Shown here piece after piece: positions 17,454 through 29,205 of a DNA stretch of 64,000 nucleotides. The translations under genes were made by a program, and so were the position numbers. The DNA is from Ewingella americana ATCC 33852. GTDB taxonomy: Bacteria; Pseudomonadota; Gammaproteobacteria; Enterobacterales; Enterobacteriaceae. The notes under the pieces are model-generated. The model saw only the letters and a list, made by a program, of their open reading frames with translations, was not told the DNA's origin and did no database searches. The stretch lies in contig NZ_JMPJ01000071.1 of the NCBI RefSeq assembly GCF_000735345.1, forward strand, positions 1 to 64,000, given 5' to 3'. Every line of letters begins with the position of its first letter. The stretch's first letter is position 1.

Positions 17454-18890
17454 TTACTGTTCGTTTTCATCCGTGTACCGTTTGGCCTTGTAGGCTGGGT
17501 GCATCAGGTTCTCGATAGAGAAGATGTCGTCCAGTTCAGCCTCTGTTAGCAGCCCGCGTTCCAATACGACTTCGCGCACGCTCTTACCGGTTTCAGCACA
17601 AATCTTCCCGACAATATCGCCATTGTGGTGGCCGATGAACGGGTTGAGGTAAGTGACGATACCGATAGAGTTGAAGACGTAAAACTCGCAAACTTCTTTA
17701 TTCGCTGTAATGCCGTTGATGCATTTTTCCAGCAGATTGTAGCAGGCATTGGTCAGAATATGGATGGATTCGAACATCGCCTGGCCGATCACTGGCTCCA
17801 TCACGTTCAGCTGCAACTGGCCCGCTTCGGCAGCCATGGTCACGCACACGTCGTTACCAATAACTTTGAAGCACACCTGATTGACCACTTCTGGAATCAC
17901 CGGGTTAACTTTGGCTGGCATGATAGAAGAACCAGCCTGCAATTCTGGCAGGTTGATTTCGTTCAGGCCGGCGCGTGGGCCGGAAGAGAGCAGGCGCAGG
18001 TCGTTACAGATTTTAGAAAGCTTAACCGCCAGACGTTTCAGCGAGCTGTGAACCATCACGTAAGCGCCGCAGTCGGAGGTTGCTTCAATCAGGTCTTCTG
18101 CCGGGATACATGGCAGGTTGCTGACTTCAGCCAGTTTCTCCACCGCCAGCTGTTGGTAGCCTTCCGGGGTGTTTAGGCGAGTACCGATAGCCGTGGCGCC
18201 AAGGTTCACTTCCAGCAGCAATTCGCCGGTGCGCAGCAGGTTACGGGTCTCTTCTTTTAACAGCACGTTGAACGCGTGGAACTCTTGACCGAGGGTCATC
18301 GGCACGGCGTCTTGCAGCTGAGTACGGCCCATCTTAATGATGTTTTCGAACTCTTTGGCTTTACGCTCGAAGCCGTCACCGAGCTGGTCGATGGCGTCAA
18401 TCAGTTTGAGCAGAGAAGCATAAACGGCCAGACGGAAGCCGGTTGGATAGGCGTCATTGGTAGACTGACACTTATTCAGATGATCGTTTGGATTGAGGTA
18501 CTGGTAGTCACCTTTCTGGTGGCCCATCAGTTCCAGCCCAATGTTGGCCAGCACTTCGTTGGTGTTCATATTGACCGAGGTACCCGCGCCGCCTTGGAAG
18601 ACGTCAATCGGGAACTGATCCATGCACTTGCCTTTATTCAGCACTTCATCACAAGCCTGAATAATGACGTCGGCGATGTGGCGTGGGATGGTGTGCAGCT
18701 CTTTATTTGCAAGCGCGGCTGCTTTCTTCACCATAACCATGCCCCGGACGAACTCCGGTACATCGCTGATTTTTGTGTTGCTGATATAGAAGTTTTCAAT
18801 CGCCCGCAGGGTGTGAATTCCATAATAAGCCTCAGCTGGAACTTCGCGAGTACCCAGCAGATCTTCCTCGATACGAATCGTATTTGACAT
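17454..18890 (-). CDS. aspA: aspartate ammonia-lyase (aspartase)
   Basis: Converts L-aspartate to fumarate and ammonia, feeding fumarate to the reductase encoded by frdABCD in this window. The 478 residues equal the E. coli enzyme in length. The fumarase/aspartase signature [11 protein letters not shown] is present near residue 322. The upstream region holds a perfect CRP site and a weak FNR-like site on the minus strand, in keeping with the known CRP and oxygen control of aspA in enterobacteria. A terminator separates it from dcuA. Confidence 0.98.
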   Translation of the reverse strand: MSNTIRIEEDLLGTREVPAEAYYGIHTLRAIENFYISNTKISDVPEFVRGMVMVKKAAALANKELHTIPRHIADVIIQACDEVLNKGKCMDQFPIDVFQGGAGTSVNMNTNEVLANIGLELMGHQKGDYQYLNPNDHLNKCQSTNDAYPTGFRLAVYASLLKLIDAIDQLGDGFERKAKEFENIIKMGRTQLQDAVPMTLGQEFHAFNVLLKEETRNLLRTGELLLEVNLGATAIGTRLNTPEGYQQLAVEKLAEVSNLPCIPAEDLIEATSDCGAYVMVHSSLKRLAVKLSKICNDLRLLSSGPRAGLNEINLPELQAGSSIMPAKVNPVIPEVVNQVCFKVIGNDVCVTMAAEAGQLQLNVMEPVIGQAMFESIHILTNACYNLLEKCINGITANKEVCEFYVFNSIGIVTYLNPFIGHHNGDIVGKICAETGKSVREVVLERGLLTEAELDDIFSIENLMHPAYKAKRYTDENEQ

Positions 18891-18958
18891 GAGAACCTTC
18901 TTTTTGGTGCTTGAACACGTTATGCGATGTTTGAAATTATGTTACTAACAGAGGGAAA

Positions 18959-18972
18959 TTAAAAACGATCAA
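18959..18972 (-). promoter_or_regulatory. weak FNR-like site upstream of aspA
   Basis: On the minus strand TTGAT-CGTT-TTTAA has one perfect FNR half site and one with three of five matches. It is centred 75 bases before the aspA start codon. Position and gene fit, but the sequence match alone is weak. Confidence 0.35.
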
Positions 18973-19072
18973 CCGCTGTTTGTAGTACGAAGGCGATCAT
19001 ATGCTGCTCTTGGCGAATTGCACGCACTAAGATCACTCTCCTGCACTGTTACGGAGCATCTATTTCTGTATC

Positions 19073-19088
19073 TGTGAGAACTCTCACA
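19073..19088. promoter_or_regulatory. perfect CRP binding site between aspA and fxsA
   Basis: TGTGA-GAACTC-TCACA is a complete consensus CRP palindrome. It lies 183 bases upstream of the aspA start and 178 bases upstream of the fxsA start. aspA is the known CRP target in E. coli. The rest of this 375-base spacer has no gene. Confidence 0.85.
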
Positions 19089-19265
19089 AATCATTCCTCT
19101 GCTCAATTAAATCTGCGGCGAAGGTTGAAAAAAGGCCACTCCGCTACCACCTCAGTGTAGACAGCCCGAGGCAGAACGATCATTTAGTTCGCTTTCAGGC
19201 CCATTTTTATGGTTTCGGCATGTTGCCTTCACGGCCTGCCGGGGCCTCATCACAAGGAGAATGCG

Positions 19266-19757
19266 GTGCGCTGGTTACCGTTACTGTTGTTATTTCTGTT
19301 GGCTTACATCGAAATAACCTTATTTATCAAAGTGGCTGCCTTTATTGGCGTGGCCATGACGCTGCTGCTGGTGGTCTTCACCTCTTGTGTGGGTGTTTCT
19401 CTGGTGAAAAATCAGGGCATGAAGACTTTCATGCAGTTACAGCAAAAATTGGCGCTGGGCGAAAGCCCTGCGGCGGAGATGGTCAAGAGCGTGTCTCTGG
19501 TCTTGGCAGGCTTCTTGCTGCTGGTTCCGGGCTTCTTCACCGACTTCCTCGGCCTGCTGCTGTTGCTGCCGCCGGTGCAGAAATCCCTGACGCTAAAACT
19601 AATGCCGCACCTCAATATCGTGCGTTCTGGCGGCAACTGGGGTAAGAGCCAGCCGACCGGAAACACCTTCGAGGGCGAGTTCAAACGCACTGACGAACAG
19701 ACTGAACGTCTTGTTTCGCCAGAAAAAGATGACGACATCGATGGCCGCGGCCGCTAA
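19266..19757 (+). CDS. fxsA: FxsA family membrane protein
   Basis: A 163-residue inner-membrane protein. In E. coli its overproduction relieves F-factor exclusion of phage T7. Its normal role is not known. The GTG at 19266 is chosen because aaggaga lies five bases upstream and the product then begins VRWLPLLLLF like E. coli FxsA. The frame open to 19209 would add 19 non-conserved residues. There are hydrophobic segments at about residues 3-45 and 70-100 with the conserved block PGFFTDFLGLLLLLPPVQK, then a polar, acidic tail. It lies upstream of groES on the same strand, as in E. coli. Confidence 0.93.
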   Translation: MRWLPLLLLFLLAYIEITLFIKVAAFIGVAMTLLLVVFTSCVGVSLVKNQGMKTFMQLQQKLALGESPAAEMVKSVSLVLAGFLLLVPGFFTDFLGLLLLLPPVQKSLTLKLMPHLNIVRSGGNWGKSQPTGNTFEGEFKRTDEQTERLVSPEKDDDIDGRGR

Positions 19758-19875
19758 TATCCGCGCCCTCGGTTGTTAAATTATTGTTGTGAAAGGGGAT
19801 GAGGTGCCGCCAGCAAGGCGCACTCTTCTGGTAAAGAAAACTGGCAAAGAAAACGCGATTTTTTTTGCTTTTCCC

Positions 19876-19903
19876 CTTGAAGGGCGGCGTAACGCCCCCA
19901 TTA
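19876..19903 (+). promoter_or_regulatory. heat-shock (sigma-32) promoter of groESL
   Basis: CTTGAAG at 19876 and CCCCATTA at 19896 are separated by 13 bases and match the sigma-32 consensus (CTTGAAA, CCCCAT). The E. coli groE promoter has nearly the same elements. It lies about 80 bases upstream of groES. Confidence 0.88.
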
Positions 19904-19904
19904 A

Positions 19905-20279
<375 letters not shown>

Positions 20280-20321
20280 TCGGTCCCTACCACTTTTCTG
20301 AACTGAACGAATTTAAGGTAA

Positions 20322-21974
<1,653 letters not shown>

Positions 21975-22038
21975 TCATTCCCCCCAGCGTTCATCCGCTG
22001 AATATGCAGGTTGCGTAAGCAATTTGTGTGTTAAAGAG

Positions 22039-22068
22039 ACCCGGTCCTTAGTGGCCGGGTTTTTTTAT
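22039..22068 (+). terminator. groESL terminator
   Basis: The stem acccgg/ccgggt, extended by weaker pairs, is followed by seven T residues, 65 bases after groEL. Confidence 0.85.
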
Positions 22069-22254
22069 TTGACCCTTTTTTCTTCGTTTCAGTAAGATAA
22101 CTCTCATCGTCTCCTGAGTTTAGCGTGTAAACTCTACACTATCTCTGTCTCAGGTAACGCGTTGAAGCTTGCGTAAACGTGGCAACGGATGCCTAAGAGA
22201 ACACGGCGTTCTCTGATAGGCTTTATGAGATTTCAATATCAAATGGGGAAAGTG

Positions 22255-22599
22255 ATGCGGATTAAAATGTTACTGGGCCTGTCAGCTGCCATGCTGCTTG
22301 CCGGGTGCAGTACCACTCATCAACTGGATGCAGCGGGTCAGCAAGTTAAATTTACTGATAGCAAACCGAGTAAAGATTGCCAGCTGATTGGTGAAGTGAC
22401 CGGTACGCAGAGCAATTGGTTATCAGGAAGCGGCGGTAACGGTAGCTCAATGCGCGGTGCTGCAAATGACCTGCGTAACAAAGCTGCTGCGATGGGTGGT
22501 AACACCATTTATGGCGCGAACAGCCCAACGCAAAGCTTCGTCTCCAGCTTCGTTCCTGTTGACAGCAAAATGATCGGTCAGGTCTACAAGTGCCCATAA
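22255..22599 (+). CDS. yjeI: DUF4156 lipoprotein YjeI
   Basis: A 114-residue predicted lipoprotein. The start at 22255 is chosen because gggga lies four to eight bases upstream and a lipoprotein signal follows directly (MLLAGC, lipid-modified cysteine at residue 19). The frame opening at 22189 would put 22 residues before the signal. The mature part carries conserved blocks shared with E. coli YjeI: CQLIGEVTGTQSNWLSG, MRGAANDLRNKAAAMGGN and a C-terminal IGQVYKCP, with two cysteines that may form a disulfide. The function is not known. It lies between groEL and epmB as in E. coli. Confidence 0.92.
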   Translation: MRIKMLLGLSAAMLLAGCSTTHQLDAAGQQVKFTDSKPSKDCQLIGEVTGTQSNWLSGSGGNGSSMRGAANDLRNKAAAMGGNTIYGANSPTQSFVSSFVPVDSKMIGQVYKCP

Positions 22600-22641
22600 G
22601 GGGTTAACACTTTCCTGAAACGACATTGAATTAACCATGAA

Positions 22642-22677
22642 TAAAAAGGGATGCCTGTAATGGGCATCCCTTTTTTC
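22642..22677. terminator. bidirectional terminator between yjeI and epmB
   Basis: The stem aagggatgcc/gggcatccctt is flanked by an A-run on the left and a T-run on the right, so it can end transcription from both convergent genes. Confidence 0.88.
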
Positions 22678-22701
22678 ATGGCGTGGACCTGCGCTGGGGG
22701 A

Positions 22702-23730
22702 TCAGGACTGCTTAAGGCGCAGGTCGAGAATGGTTTTGCTTGGCTCACCGCCGATTTCGCGGGTCAGTTTCGGCACCATATAGCCCGACACCTTGCTCAT
22801 CAGCCCTTTCATGATGACGCGAGCTTCATCGTCGTCCACCATGAAATGCGCCGCGCCCTGAACCTTATCCAGCACGTGGATGTAGTAAGGCATGATGCCG
22901 CTGTCGAACAGCGCGTTGCTCAAGGCCGCTAGCGTATCAGCACAATCGTTGACGCCGCGCAGCAGCACGCTCTGGTTGAGCATAGTCACACCGGCTTTTT
23001 TCAGCTCGGCGATGCTGGCGCGGAACTCATCATCAATCTCGTTAGCGTGATTGATATGGGTCACCATCAGCACTTGCAGGCGGGATTCGCTCAGGCGCTG
23101 GCACAGTTTCGGCGTAATTCGCGCAGGGATAACCACCGGCAAACGGGTGTGGATCCGCAGGCGTTTTATGTGGCTAATGGCTTCCAGTTCTGTGATCAAC
23201 CAGTCAAGTTCGTGATCTTTTGCCATCAAAGGATCACCACCCGAGAAAATAATTTCATCGAGTTCAGGGTGTGAGCGGATATAATCCAGCGCCTGAACCC
23301 AGTTGGCTTTATTTCCCTGGTTTTCCTGATAAGGAAAATGACGGCGGAAGCAGTAGCGGCAATTCACCGCGCAACCGCCTTTCACCAGCAATAGCGCGCG
23401 GTTACTATACTTGTGCAATAGCCCTGGGACGACACTACGTTGTTCATCCAGAGGGTCCGTGGTGAAGCCCGGCGCGGCGATAAACTCTTCGCGTGCGGTC
23501 AGCACCTGTAGCAGTAAAGGATCATGCGGATCGCCCGGTTGCATGCGTGCAACAAAGGCGCGCGGAACGCGTAGCGGGAACAAACGACGGGCTTCATGCC
23601 CTGTTTGCAGTTCTGCATTATTGTTAAGTGCCAGAAGAGTAAGCAGTTCATCCGGGTCTGTAATAACATCGCCGAGTTGATGCAACCAATCTTCTCTAAA
23701 TGGCGCGTTTAGGGTTACAATGTTTGCCAT
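22702..23730 (-). CDS. epmB: EF-P lysine 2,3-aminomutase
   Basis: A radical-SAM enzyme that converts (S)-alpha-lysine to (R)-beta-lysine, the group attached to elongation factor P by EpmA. The 342 residues match E. coli EpmB (YjeK). The iron-sulfur/SAM motif CRYCFRRHFPY, with its three spaced cysteines (GCAVNCRYC), is near residue 120. A PLP lysine is expected in the C-terminal part. It is divergent from efp with a 38-base gap, and epmA lies 5.5 kb away, so all three parts of the pathway are in this window. Confidence 0.97.
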   Translation of the reverse strand: MANIVTLNAPFREDWLHQLGDVITDPDELLTLLALNNNAELQTGHEARRLFPLRVPRAFVARMQPGDPHDPLLLQVLTAREEFIAAPGFTTDPLDEQRSVVPGLLHKYSNRALLLVKGGCAVNCRYCFRRHFPYQENQGNKANWVQALDYIRSHPELDEIIFSGGDPLMAKDHELDWLITELEAISHIKRLRIHTRLPVVIPARITPKLCQRLSESRLQVLMVTHINHANEIDDEFRASIAELKKAGVTMLNQSVLLRGVNDCADTLAALSNALFDSGIMPYYIHVLDKVQGAAHFMVDDDEARVIMKGLMSKVSGYMVPKLTREIGGEPSKTILDLRLKQS

Positions 23731-23768
23731 TTTTTTGGCTAATACCAGTTTAAAATTAGAGGGCCATT

Positions 23769-24335
23769 ATGGCGACTTATTCTAGCAACGATTTCCGTCC
23801 GGGTCTTAAAATCATGTTCGAAAGCGAACCATACGCGATCGAATCCAGCGAATTCGTAAAACCAGGCAAAGGCCAGGCTTTCGCACGCGTTAAAATGCGT
23901 CGCCTGCTGACCGGTTCTCGTGTTGAGAAAACCTTCAAATCTACCGACTCTTGCGAAGGCGCAGACGTTGTAGATACCAACATGACTTACCTGTACAACG
24001 ACGGTGAGTTCTTCCACTTCATGCACCCTGAGACTTTCGAGCAGCACGGTGTTGAAGAGAAAACCGTTGCTGACGCGGCAAAATGGCTGCAAGACAACGC
24101 GGAATGTATCGTGACTCTGTGGGACGGTCGTCCTATCGCTGTTCAGCCGCCGAACTTCATCGAAGCTGAAATCACTGATACTGACCCAGGTCTGAAAGGT
24201 GATACAGCGGGTACCGGCGGCAAGCCTGCTACCCTGAGCACTGGTGCCGTGGTTAAGGTTCCATTATTCGTTCAGATTGGCGAAGTTGTCCGCGTTGACA
24301 CCCGCTCTGGCGAATACGTCTCCCGCGTTAAGTAA
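23769..24335 (+). CDS. efp: translation elongation factor P
   Basis: A 188-residue three-domain tRNA mimic that rescues ribosomes stalled at consecutive prolines (E. coli 188). The modified residue is Lys34 in the loop KPGKGQAF, which receives beta-lysine from EpmA. The start follows a weak but correctly placed site. It is divergent from epmB. Confidence 0.98.
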   Translation: MATYSSNDFRPGLKIMFESEPYAIESSEFVKPGKGQAFARVKMRRLLTGSRVEKTFKSTDSCEGADVVDTNMTYLYNDGEFFHFMHPETFEQHGVEEKTVADAAKWLQDNAECIVTLWDGRPIAVQPPNFIEAEITDTDPGLKGDTAGTGGKPATLSTGAVVKVPLFVQIGEVVRVDTRSGEYVSRVK

Positions 24336-24394
24336 GTCGATAGCGACATAACGTTGGCGAAAGCTGCGGCAGGCTCACCCCTGCCGTGACTTTC

Positions 24395-24430
24395 TTTGCA
24401 TCATTTGCATCATTTGCATCATTTGCATCA
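24395..24430 (+). repeat. four perfect 9-bp tandem repeats upstream of ecnA
   Basis: The unit tttgcatca occurs four times without mismatch at 24395, 24404, 24413 and 24422, ending 16 bases before the ecnA start codon. The array is in non-coding DNA between efp and ecnA. It falls where the ecnA promoter or leader should be. Confidence 0.95.
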
Positions 24431-24446
24431 TTGGATTACGGCTACA

Positions 24447-24575
24447 ATGTTGAAAAGAATATTGTTTATCGTGGTTTCTGTTATGGCGCTGGGTTTGCTG
24501 GCGGGCTGTAACACCGTGCATGGTTTTGGTGAAGATATTCAACATTTGGGCGGCGCTATCTCCCGACACACCTAA
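24447..24575 (+). CDS. ecnA: entericidin A lipoprotein
   Basis: A 42-residue lipoprotein, the antitoxin-like member of the entericidin pair. The sequence MLKRILFIVVSVMALG is followed by the lipobox LLAGC (cysteine 21), then NTVHGFGEDIQHLGG, which matches the family pattern CNTxxGFGEDI. Only a weak ribosome binding site (gga, 11 bases upstream) is visible, and the tandem repeat lies immediately before it. ecnB follows 137 bases downstream, as in E. coli after efp. Confidence 0.88.
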   Translation: MLKRILFIVVSVMALGLLAGCNTVHGFGEDIQHLGGAISRHT

Positions 24576-24712
24576 AGCTTCCGCGCAGGCTTTTGGTTTT
24601 TTAACTCCAAGTTTCAACCTTTCCGAAAATTCCCCGCATAATCCCGCATTGTTATTTTTTAACTACACTTAAGTGGTCGTACTTTACATTCTCTTATAGG
24701 AAGGAAATTTAT

Positions 24713-24847
24713 ATGCTGAAGAAAAGTATTCTCGCCATCTTATCTGTTTTGGTTCTCTCCAGTGCTCTGACGGCCTGTAACACCACTCGTGGGGTAGGCG
24801 AAGACATCTCTGCTGGTGGGCAAGCTATCCAAAAAAGCACGCAATAA
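24713..24847 (+). CDS. ecnB: entericidin B lipoprotein
   Basis: A 44-residue lipoprotein of the entericidin family. In E. coli EcnB is a sigma-S-controlled, bacteriolytic membrane lipoprotein countered by EcnA. It has a signal with lipobox LTAC (cysteine 22), then [18 protein letters not shown], very close to E. coli EcnB. A strong ribosome binding site (aggaagga) precedes it, in contrast to ecnA. Confidence 0.92.
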   Translation: MLKKSILAILSVLVLSSALTACNTTRGVGEDISAGGQAIQKSTQ

Positions 24848-24956
24848 TCCCGCGAACCCTCTTCAATAATGCAGATTCTGCCTGCATGGGATGTGCAGGC
24901 AGTACTCTTTTATGCAATTCTCTCTTTATGCAGTGCTTTCTTCAGGCAGTTTTCTC

Positions 24957-25481
24957 TTAAAGCTGATTCACCCACACTAGTTGGTGAGTATCAAAGCCAT
25001 ATTCCTGCGCGGTATTGAGCAGTTTCTCCCTGACTTCATCACTCAGCCTTGGCGTGCGTGACAAGATCCACAGGTAGCTCTTATTCGGGCCACAGACCAG
25101 CGCGTACTGGTAATCCTTATCCAGCTCAATCACGTTGTAGCCGCCATAGAAGGGGCCGAAGAAGGAGACTTTAAGCGCCGCGCGCGAGGTTGGCCCGGTG
25201 AAATAGCCTTTGCCTTCACTCTGCTGCCACTTCTGCTTTTTGATGTTATAGCCGCGATTAATCACCTTCACGCCGCCATCGTCACGCAGACTGTAATTGG
25301 CTGTGACCTGCTCCAAACCGCTTTCGAAACTGTGGTCCAGCCGGGCGATTTCGTACCATGTCCCCAAATAACGCGTTAACTCGAAGTTGTTGACCACTTT
25401 GACGTCGGCGGGAGGCGTCACGCTACAGGCAACCGACATGACCGCCGTTGCTAACACGCTCAATTTTGACCAGATTTTCAT
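24957..25481 (-). CDS. blc: outer-membrane lipoprotein lipocalin Blc
   Basis: A 174-residue bacterial lipocalin anchored in the outer membrane that binds lysophospholipids and fatty acids (E. coli Blc 177). It has a lipoprotein signal with cysteine at about residue 19 (SVAC), then the lipocalin signature YLGTWYEIARLDHSFE near residue 39 and the later motif YQYALVCGPNKSYLWILSR. It is on the same strand as frdABCD, 117 bases after frdD, as in E. coli. Confidence 0.95.
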   Translation of the reverse strand: MKIWSKLSVLATAVMSVACSVTPPADVKVVNNFELTRYLGTWYEIARLDHSFESGLEQVTANYSLRDDGGVKVINRGYNIKKQKWQQSEGKGYFTGPTSRAALKVSFFGPFYGGYNVIELDKDYQYALVCGPNKSYLWILSRTPRLSDEVREKLLNTAQEYGFDTHQLVWVNQL

Positions 25482-25598
25482 AAACCTACTTTCCTTAGAA
25501 GCCTGAACTAAGTGTAGGTAGAAATAGCAGAAAGGGATAATGCTGCGAGAAGAGAAACGGCCCGCAACACGGGCCGCGAATAGAGTGAAACCGATGGT

Positions 25599-25961
25599 TC
25601 AGATGCGAACCAGCACGATCAACGTCACGATGCTCAGAATGGTCGCCAAGCCGTAAAAAATCCATTTCCCGGCAGGAACGTGAATTTTTAGATCATGCAT
25701 CGCGTGGTGGATCCGGTGCAAACCGCACCACAGCGGCAGGACGATCATCAGCAGCAGGAACAGGCGGCCAACCCAGCTTTGGGCGAAAGCGAGGATCCGC
25801 GGATAGCTCAGCGCGTCGCCGGGAAAGAAGCCTAAAGGCAGCAGGAAGCACACCAATAGGATCATCACCGGCGCGAAAATCGCGCTCCACATCCCCCCAG
25901 CGCCGAACAGCCCCCAAAAGACCGGCTCGTCAGAACGTTTTGGCAGAGTTTTATTCATCAT
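25599..25961 (-). CDS. frdD: fumarate reductase membrane anchor subunit D
   Basis: A 120-residue subunit with three membrane helices that, with FrdC, anchors FrdAB and binds menaquinone. It is the last gene of frdABCD. The conserved [19 protein letters not shown] lies at the N terminus. It starts nine bases after the frdC stop, with an aggag-type ribosome binding site. Confidence 0.96.
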   Translation of the reverse strand: MMNKTLPKRSDEPVFWGLFGAGGMWSAIFAPVMILLVCFLLPLGFFPGDALSYPRILAFAQSWVGRLFLLLMIVLPLWCGLHRIHHAMHDLKIHVPAGKWIFYGLATILSIVTLIVLVRI

Positions 25962-25970
25962 CTCCTCCCT

Positions 25971-26375
25971 TTAATAAAGTAGCGCGAGGGTCAAAATCAC
26001 CACTGTCGCGATGCCGGTGATGGCCCAAAAAGCCCCAATAATCGGCTCCGGCCCCATCTTCTGGTCTTTGACGATAATAATTGAAGCCTTGGGCGCTAAC
26101 TCGAACCAGGTTTTGGTGTGTAACAGCGCCGCCAGCAGGGCAATCAGGTTAATCAACAGCACCACAGGATGTTGCAAGAAGGCCACATAGCTCGCCCAGC
26201 TCTCCGGCCCGTGTTTCAGCGAGAAAACCCCCGCCAGCAACAGCAGGCTAAACCAAACCGCAGGCACCGCCGTGCCTTCGCGCAGCATGTAGAAACGGTA
26301 AAATCCGGATTTATGCCACCAGTTGGCTTTCATCTCTGGCGTGTAAGGCTTTCTTTTACTTGGAGTATTCAGCAT
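25971..26375 (-). CDS. frdC: fumarate reductase membrane anchor subunit C
   Basis: A 134-residue membrane anchor with three helices (E. coli 131). The start at 26375 is preferred, because gaggga lies six to eight bases upstream and the product then begins [15 protein letters not shown] like FrdC. The frame open to 26390 overlaps frdB. The conserved [19 protein letters not shown] and [11 protein letters not shown] blocks are present. The gap after frdB is 11 bases. Confidence 0.96.
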   Translation of the reverse strand: MLNTPSKRKPYTPEMKANWWHKSGFYRFYMLREGTAVPAVWFSLLLLAGVFSLKHGPESWASYVAFLQHPVVLLINLIALLAALLHTKTWFELAPKASIIIVKDQKMGPEPIIGAFWAITGIATVVILTLALLY

Positions 26376-26386
26376 ATTTTGTTCCC

Positions 26387-27121
26387 TCATTGCGGTCTGA
26401 GCCTCGCAATCATGAAGTCCTTCGAGCTTTCCACTTTGCCTTGCTGGATAGCCGCGGCGGGGTCGACATGTTTCGGGCAGACTTCCGAGCAGTAGCCGAC
26501 AAAGGTACAGCTCCAGACGCCGTTTTGGCCGTTCAGCTGCGGCATTCGCTGTGCCTTGCCGTGGTCGCGGTTGTCCAGATTGTAGCGATGCGCCAGCGTG
26601 ATAGCCGCCGGGCCGATGAACTCAGGGTTGAGGCCAAACTGTGGACACGCGGCGTAGCACAGGCCGCAGTTGATGCAGCCGGAGAACTGATGATATTTCT
26701 CCATCTGTGCCGGCGTCTGGTTGCCCGGCCCTTGGCTGGCATCGCGTGAGTTGCCGATGATATAGGGCTTGATGGCTTCCAGACTCTCGATGAAATGGGT
26801 CATGTCGACCACCAAATCACGCTCAATAGGGAAGTTGCCCAAGGCGGCAATCTGCATGCCGTCTGGGTATTCGCGCAGGAAGGTTTTGCAGGCCAGCTTA
26901 GGCACCCGATTGACCATCATGCCGCACGAGCCGCAGATAGCCATGCGGCACGACCAGCGATAGGAGAGGTCAGGGGCCAGGTGGTCTTTGATGTAGCCGA
27001 GGGCGTCCAGCAGCGAGGTGGTTTCATCAAAAGGCACGTCATAAATCACCGGATGCGGCGCGCTGTCGGTTTCCGGGTTATAGCGCATGATCTCAACCTT
27101 ACGGCTTCTCATTTCAGCCAT
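26387..27121 (-). CDS. frdB: fumarate reductase iron-sulfur subunit
   Basis: A 244-residue electron-transfer subunit (E. coli 244) carrying [2Fe-2S], [4Fe-4S] and [3Fe-4S] clusters. Cysteines are seen in [22 protein letters not shown] and [14 protein letters not shown]. The start at 27121 ([10 protein letters not shown]) overlaps the end of frdA by eight bases, as expected for coupled translation. A longer frame to 27175 lies inside frdA and is not used. Confidence 0.98.
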   Translation of the reverse strand: MAEMRSRKVEIMRYNPETDSAPHPVIYDVPFDETTSLLDALGYIKDHLAPDLSYRWSCRMAICGSCGMMVNRVPKLACKTFLREYPDGMQIAALGNFPIERDLVVDMTHFIESLEAIKPYIIGNSRDASQGPGNQTPAQMEKYHQFSGCINCGLCYAACPQFGLNPEFIGPAAITLAHRYNLDNRDHGKAQRMPQLNGQNGVWSCTFVGYCSEVCPKHVDPAAAIQQGKVESSKDFMIARLRPQ

Positions 27122-28913
27122 GGGATTGCTCCTTATCTTTTTTGTCCTGAGCATCTGACTCACCGCCGTAGACACGCTTGGCTGGCGGCAGGGTGGTGAT
27201 TTTCACGTCGCCGTACTCAAGACGCGGCGCGGCGTCCGGCTGATAAAAGGCCAGCGTGTGTTTGAGGAAGTTCTCGTCATCACGCTGCGTGCAGCCTTCG
27301 TCAAGGCGCTGGTGCGCCCCGCGCGACTCTTTGCGGTGGAAGGCCGAGTGCGCCATGCATTCCGCCACGTCCAAGCCGTAGCCCAGCTCAAGCGTGTAGA
27401 GCAGGTCGGTGTTGAACACGCTTGAGGTGTCTTTGATTTTTATCCGTTTGTAACGCTGTTTTAGCTCGGCCAGCTTATCGATGGTTTTCTGCATTAATTC
27501 CGGCGTGCGGTAGATGCCGCAGCCTTCCTCCATCGACATGCCCATTTCGTCGCGGATGGTCGCCCAGCTTTCGTCGCCTTCCTGCGCCATCAGCGCCTGT
27601 AGGCGGTTTTCGATGTCAGCCACCTGTGCGTCCAGTGCGGCGCTATTGGCGGTTGAAACCGTCTCCGTGGCGCGCAGCGCGGCTTGTTCACCCGCCATGC
27701 GGCCAAACACCACCAGTTCCGCCAGAGAGTTAGAGCCGAGGCGGTTGGCGCCGTGCAGGCCGACCGACGAGCATTCGCCGACGGCAAACAGCCCTTTGAT
27801 GCGGGTTTCGCACTGGGCGTTGGTTTCAATGCCGCCCATGGTGTAGTGCGCGGTCGGGCGAACCGGGATGGGTTCGTTGACGGGGTCGACGCCGACATAG
27901 GCTTTGGCTAATTCACAGATAAACGGCAGGCGCTCGCGCAGCTTTTTCTCACCCAAGTGGCGCAGGTCGAGATACACCACGTCGCCGCGCGGGGTGGATT
28001 CGGTTCTTCCGGCCCGCCATTCGTGCCAGAAAGCCTGAGACACCTTGTCGCGCGGGCCAAGCTCCATATATTTGTTCTTCGGCTCGCCGAGTGGCGTTTC
28101 CGGCCCCATGCCGTAGTCCTGCAAGTAGCGGTAGCCTTCTTTGTTGATAAGAATGCCGCCTTCGCCGCGACAGCCTTCGGTCATCAAAATACCGGAGCCG
28201 GGCAGGCCGGTGGGGTGATACTGCACGAACTCCATATCGCGCAGCGGGATGCCGTGGCGCAGCGCCATGCCCATGCCGTCGCCGGTCACAATGCCGCCGT
28301 TGGTGTTGTAGCGGTAGACGCGGCCCGCGCCGCCGGTGGCCATCACCACGGCGTTAGCGCGAATCTGCACCTTTTCGCCTTCCATCATGTTGATAGCGAC
28401 CACGCCGTGTACCCGGCCATCGTCGACCAAGATGTCGAGGACGAAATGTTCGTCGAAGCGTTTGATTTTTGGATATTTGAGGGAGGTTTGGAACAGAGTG
28501 TGGAGGATATGGAAACCGGTTTTGTCGGCGGCGAACCACGTGCGTTCTATCTTCATTCCGCCGAAGCGCCGCACGTTGATGGAGCCATCGTCTTTGCGAC
28601 TCCACGGGCAGCCCCAGATTTCTAGCTGGGCCATCTCTTCTGGGCATTGGTGGACGAAGTGGTCGACAACGTCCTGCTCACATAACCAGTCACCGCCGGA
28701 CACGGTATCCTGAAAGTGATAGGCAAAGCTGTCGTGATCCTGAGTTACGGCGGCGGAGCCCCCTTCGGCAGCCACTGTGTGGCTTCGCATTGGATAAACT
28801 TTCGATATCAGCGCAATGTTGAGGCTGGGATTGGCTTCTGTTGCAGCTATGGCCGCGCGTAAACCCGCGCCACCTGCACCCACTATTACAATGTCGGCGT
28901 TAAAGGTTTGCAC
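27114..28913 (-). CDS. frdA: fumarate reductase flavoprotein subunit
   Basis: The 599-residue catalytic subunit that reduces fumarate to succinate in anaerobic respiration (E. coli 602). It begins with a dinucleotide-binding fold ([18 protein letters not shown]). His45 in [10 protein letters not shown] is the covalent FAD attachment site, and the active-site region HPTGLPGSG is near residue 233. It is the first gene of frdABCD, with an FNR-type promoter about 130 bases upstream. Confidence 0.98.
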   Translation of the reverse strand: MQTFNADIVIVGAGGAGLRAAIAATEANPSLNIALISKVYPMRSHTVAAEGGSAAVTQDHDSFAYHFQDTVSGGDWLCEQDVVDHFVHQCPEEMAQLEIWGCPWSRKDDGSINVRRFGGMKIERTWFAADKTGFHILHTLFQTSLKYPKIKRFDEHFVLDILVDDGRVHGVVAINMMEGEKVQIRANAVVMATGGAGRVYRYNTNGGIVTGDGMGMALRHGIPLRDMEFVQYHPTGLPGSGILMTEGCRGEGGILINKEGYRYLQDYGMGPETPLGEPKNKYMELGPRDKVSQAFWHEWRAGRTESTPRGDVVYLDLRHLGEKKLRERLPFICELAKAYVGVDPVNEPIPVRPTAHYTMGGIETNAQCETRIKGLFAVGECSSVGLHGANRLGSNSLAELVVFGRMAGEQAALRATETVSTANSAALDAQVADIENRLQALMAQEGDESWATIRDEMGMSMEEGCGIYRTPELMQKTIDKLAELKQRYKRIKIKDTSSVFNTDLLYTLELGYGLDVAECMAHSAFHRKESRGAHQRLDEGCTQRDDENFLKHTLAFYQPDAAPRLEYGDVKITTLPPAKRVYGGESDAQDKKDKEQSHG

Positions 28914-29048
28914 TGCATTCCTCCACTATCATCATGTGTCAGGCGTCTTAGCCTGTTGAAAAGCCAGCATTTATGATGGCTTTGTTGACTCTGATGGCAT
29001 GCAGGCTCTGGCTCAGAGCAATATATTCTTATTATTTGTGTGGGTTTA

Positions 29049-29090
29049 ATTATACCTAAAGGGGAGTAGCTGAAATTTGATGTGAATGCT
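29049..29090 (-). promoter_or_regulatory. FNR-type promoter of frdABCD
   Basis: On the minus strand a perfect TATAAT is at 29049-29054. A half-conserved FNR site (ATCAA half at 29077-29081) is centred about 29083.5, close to -41.5 from the start point expected for that -10 box. The surrounding bases (TCAAATTTCAG) match the E. coli frd promoter, as I recall it. Confidence 0.65.
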
Positions 29091-29205
29091 GATTTTTTGC
29101 TTTCTGTAACTTCTGTTGCTGTTTTATGACACAGAATGAGATATTTGTTTGCCTGTCTGTATACGGGTAGACTGCACCCCCTTTTGAACTTCGGAGTTAA
29201 GCACC

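Noticed and set aside
24395-24430. Possible CRISPR or coding repeat
   Set aside because: Units are only 9 bases, adjacent, with no spacers, and not inside a gene, so this is a simple tandem repeat.
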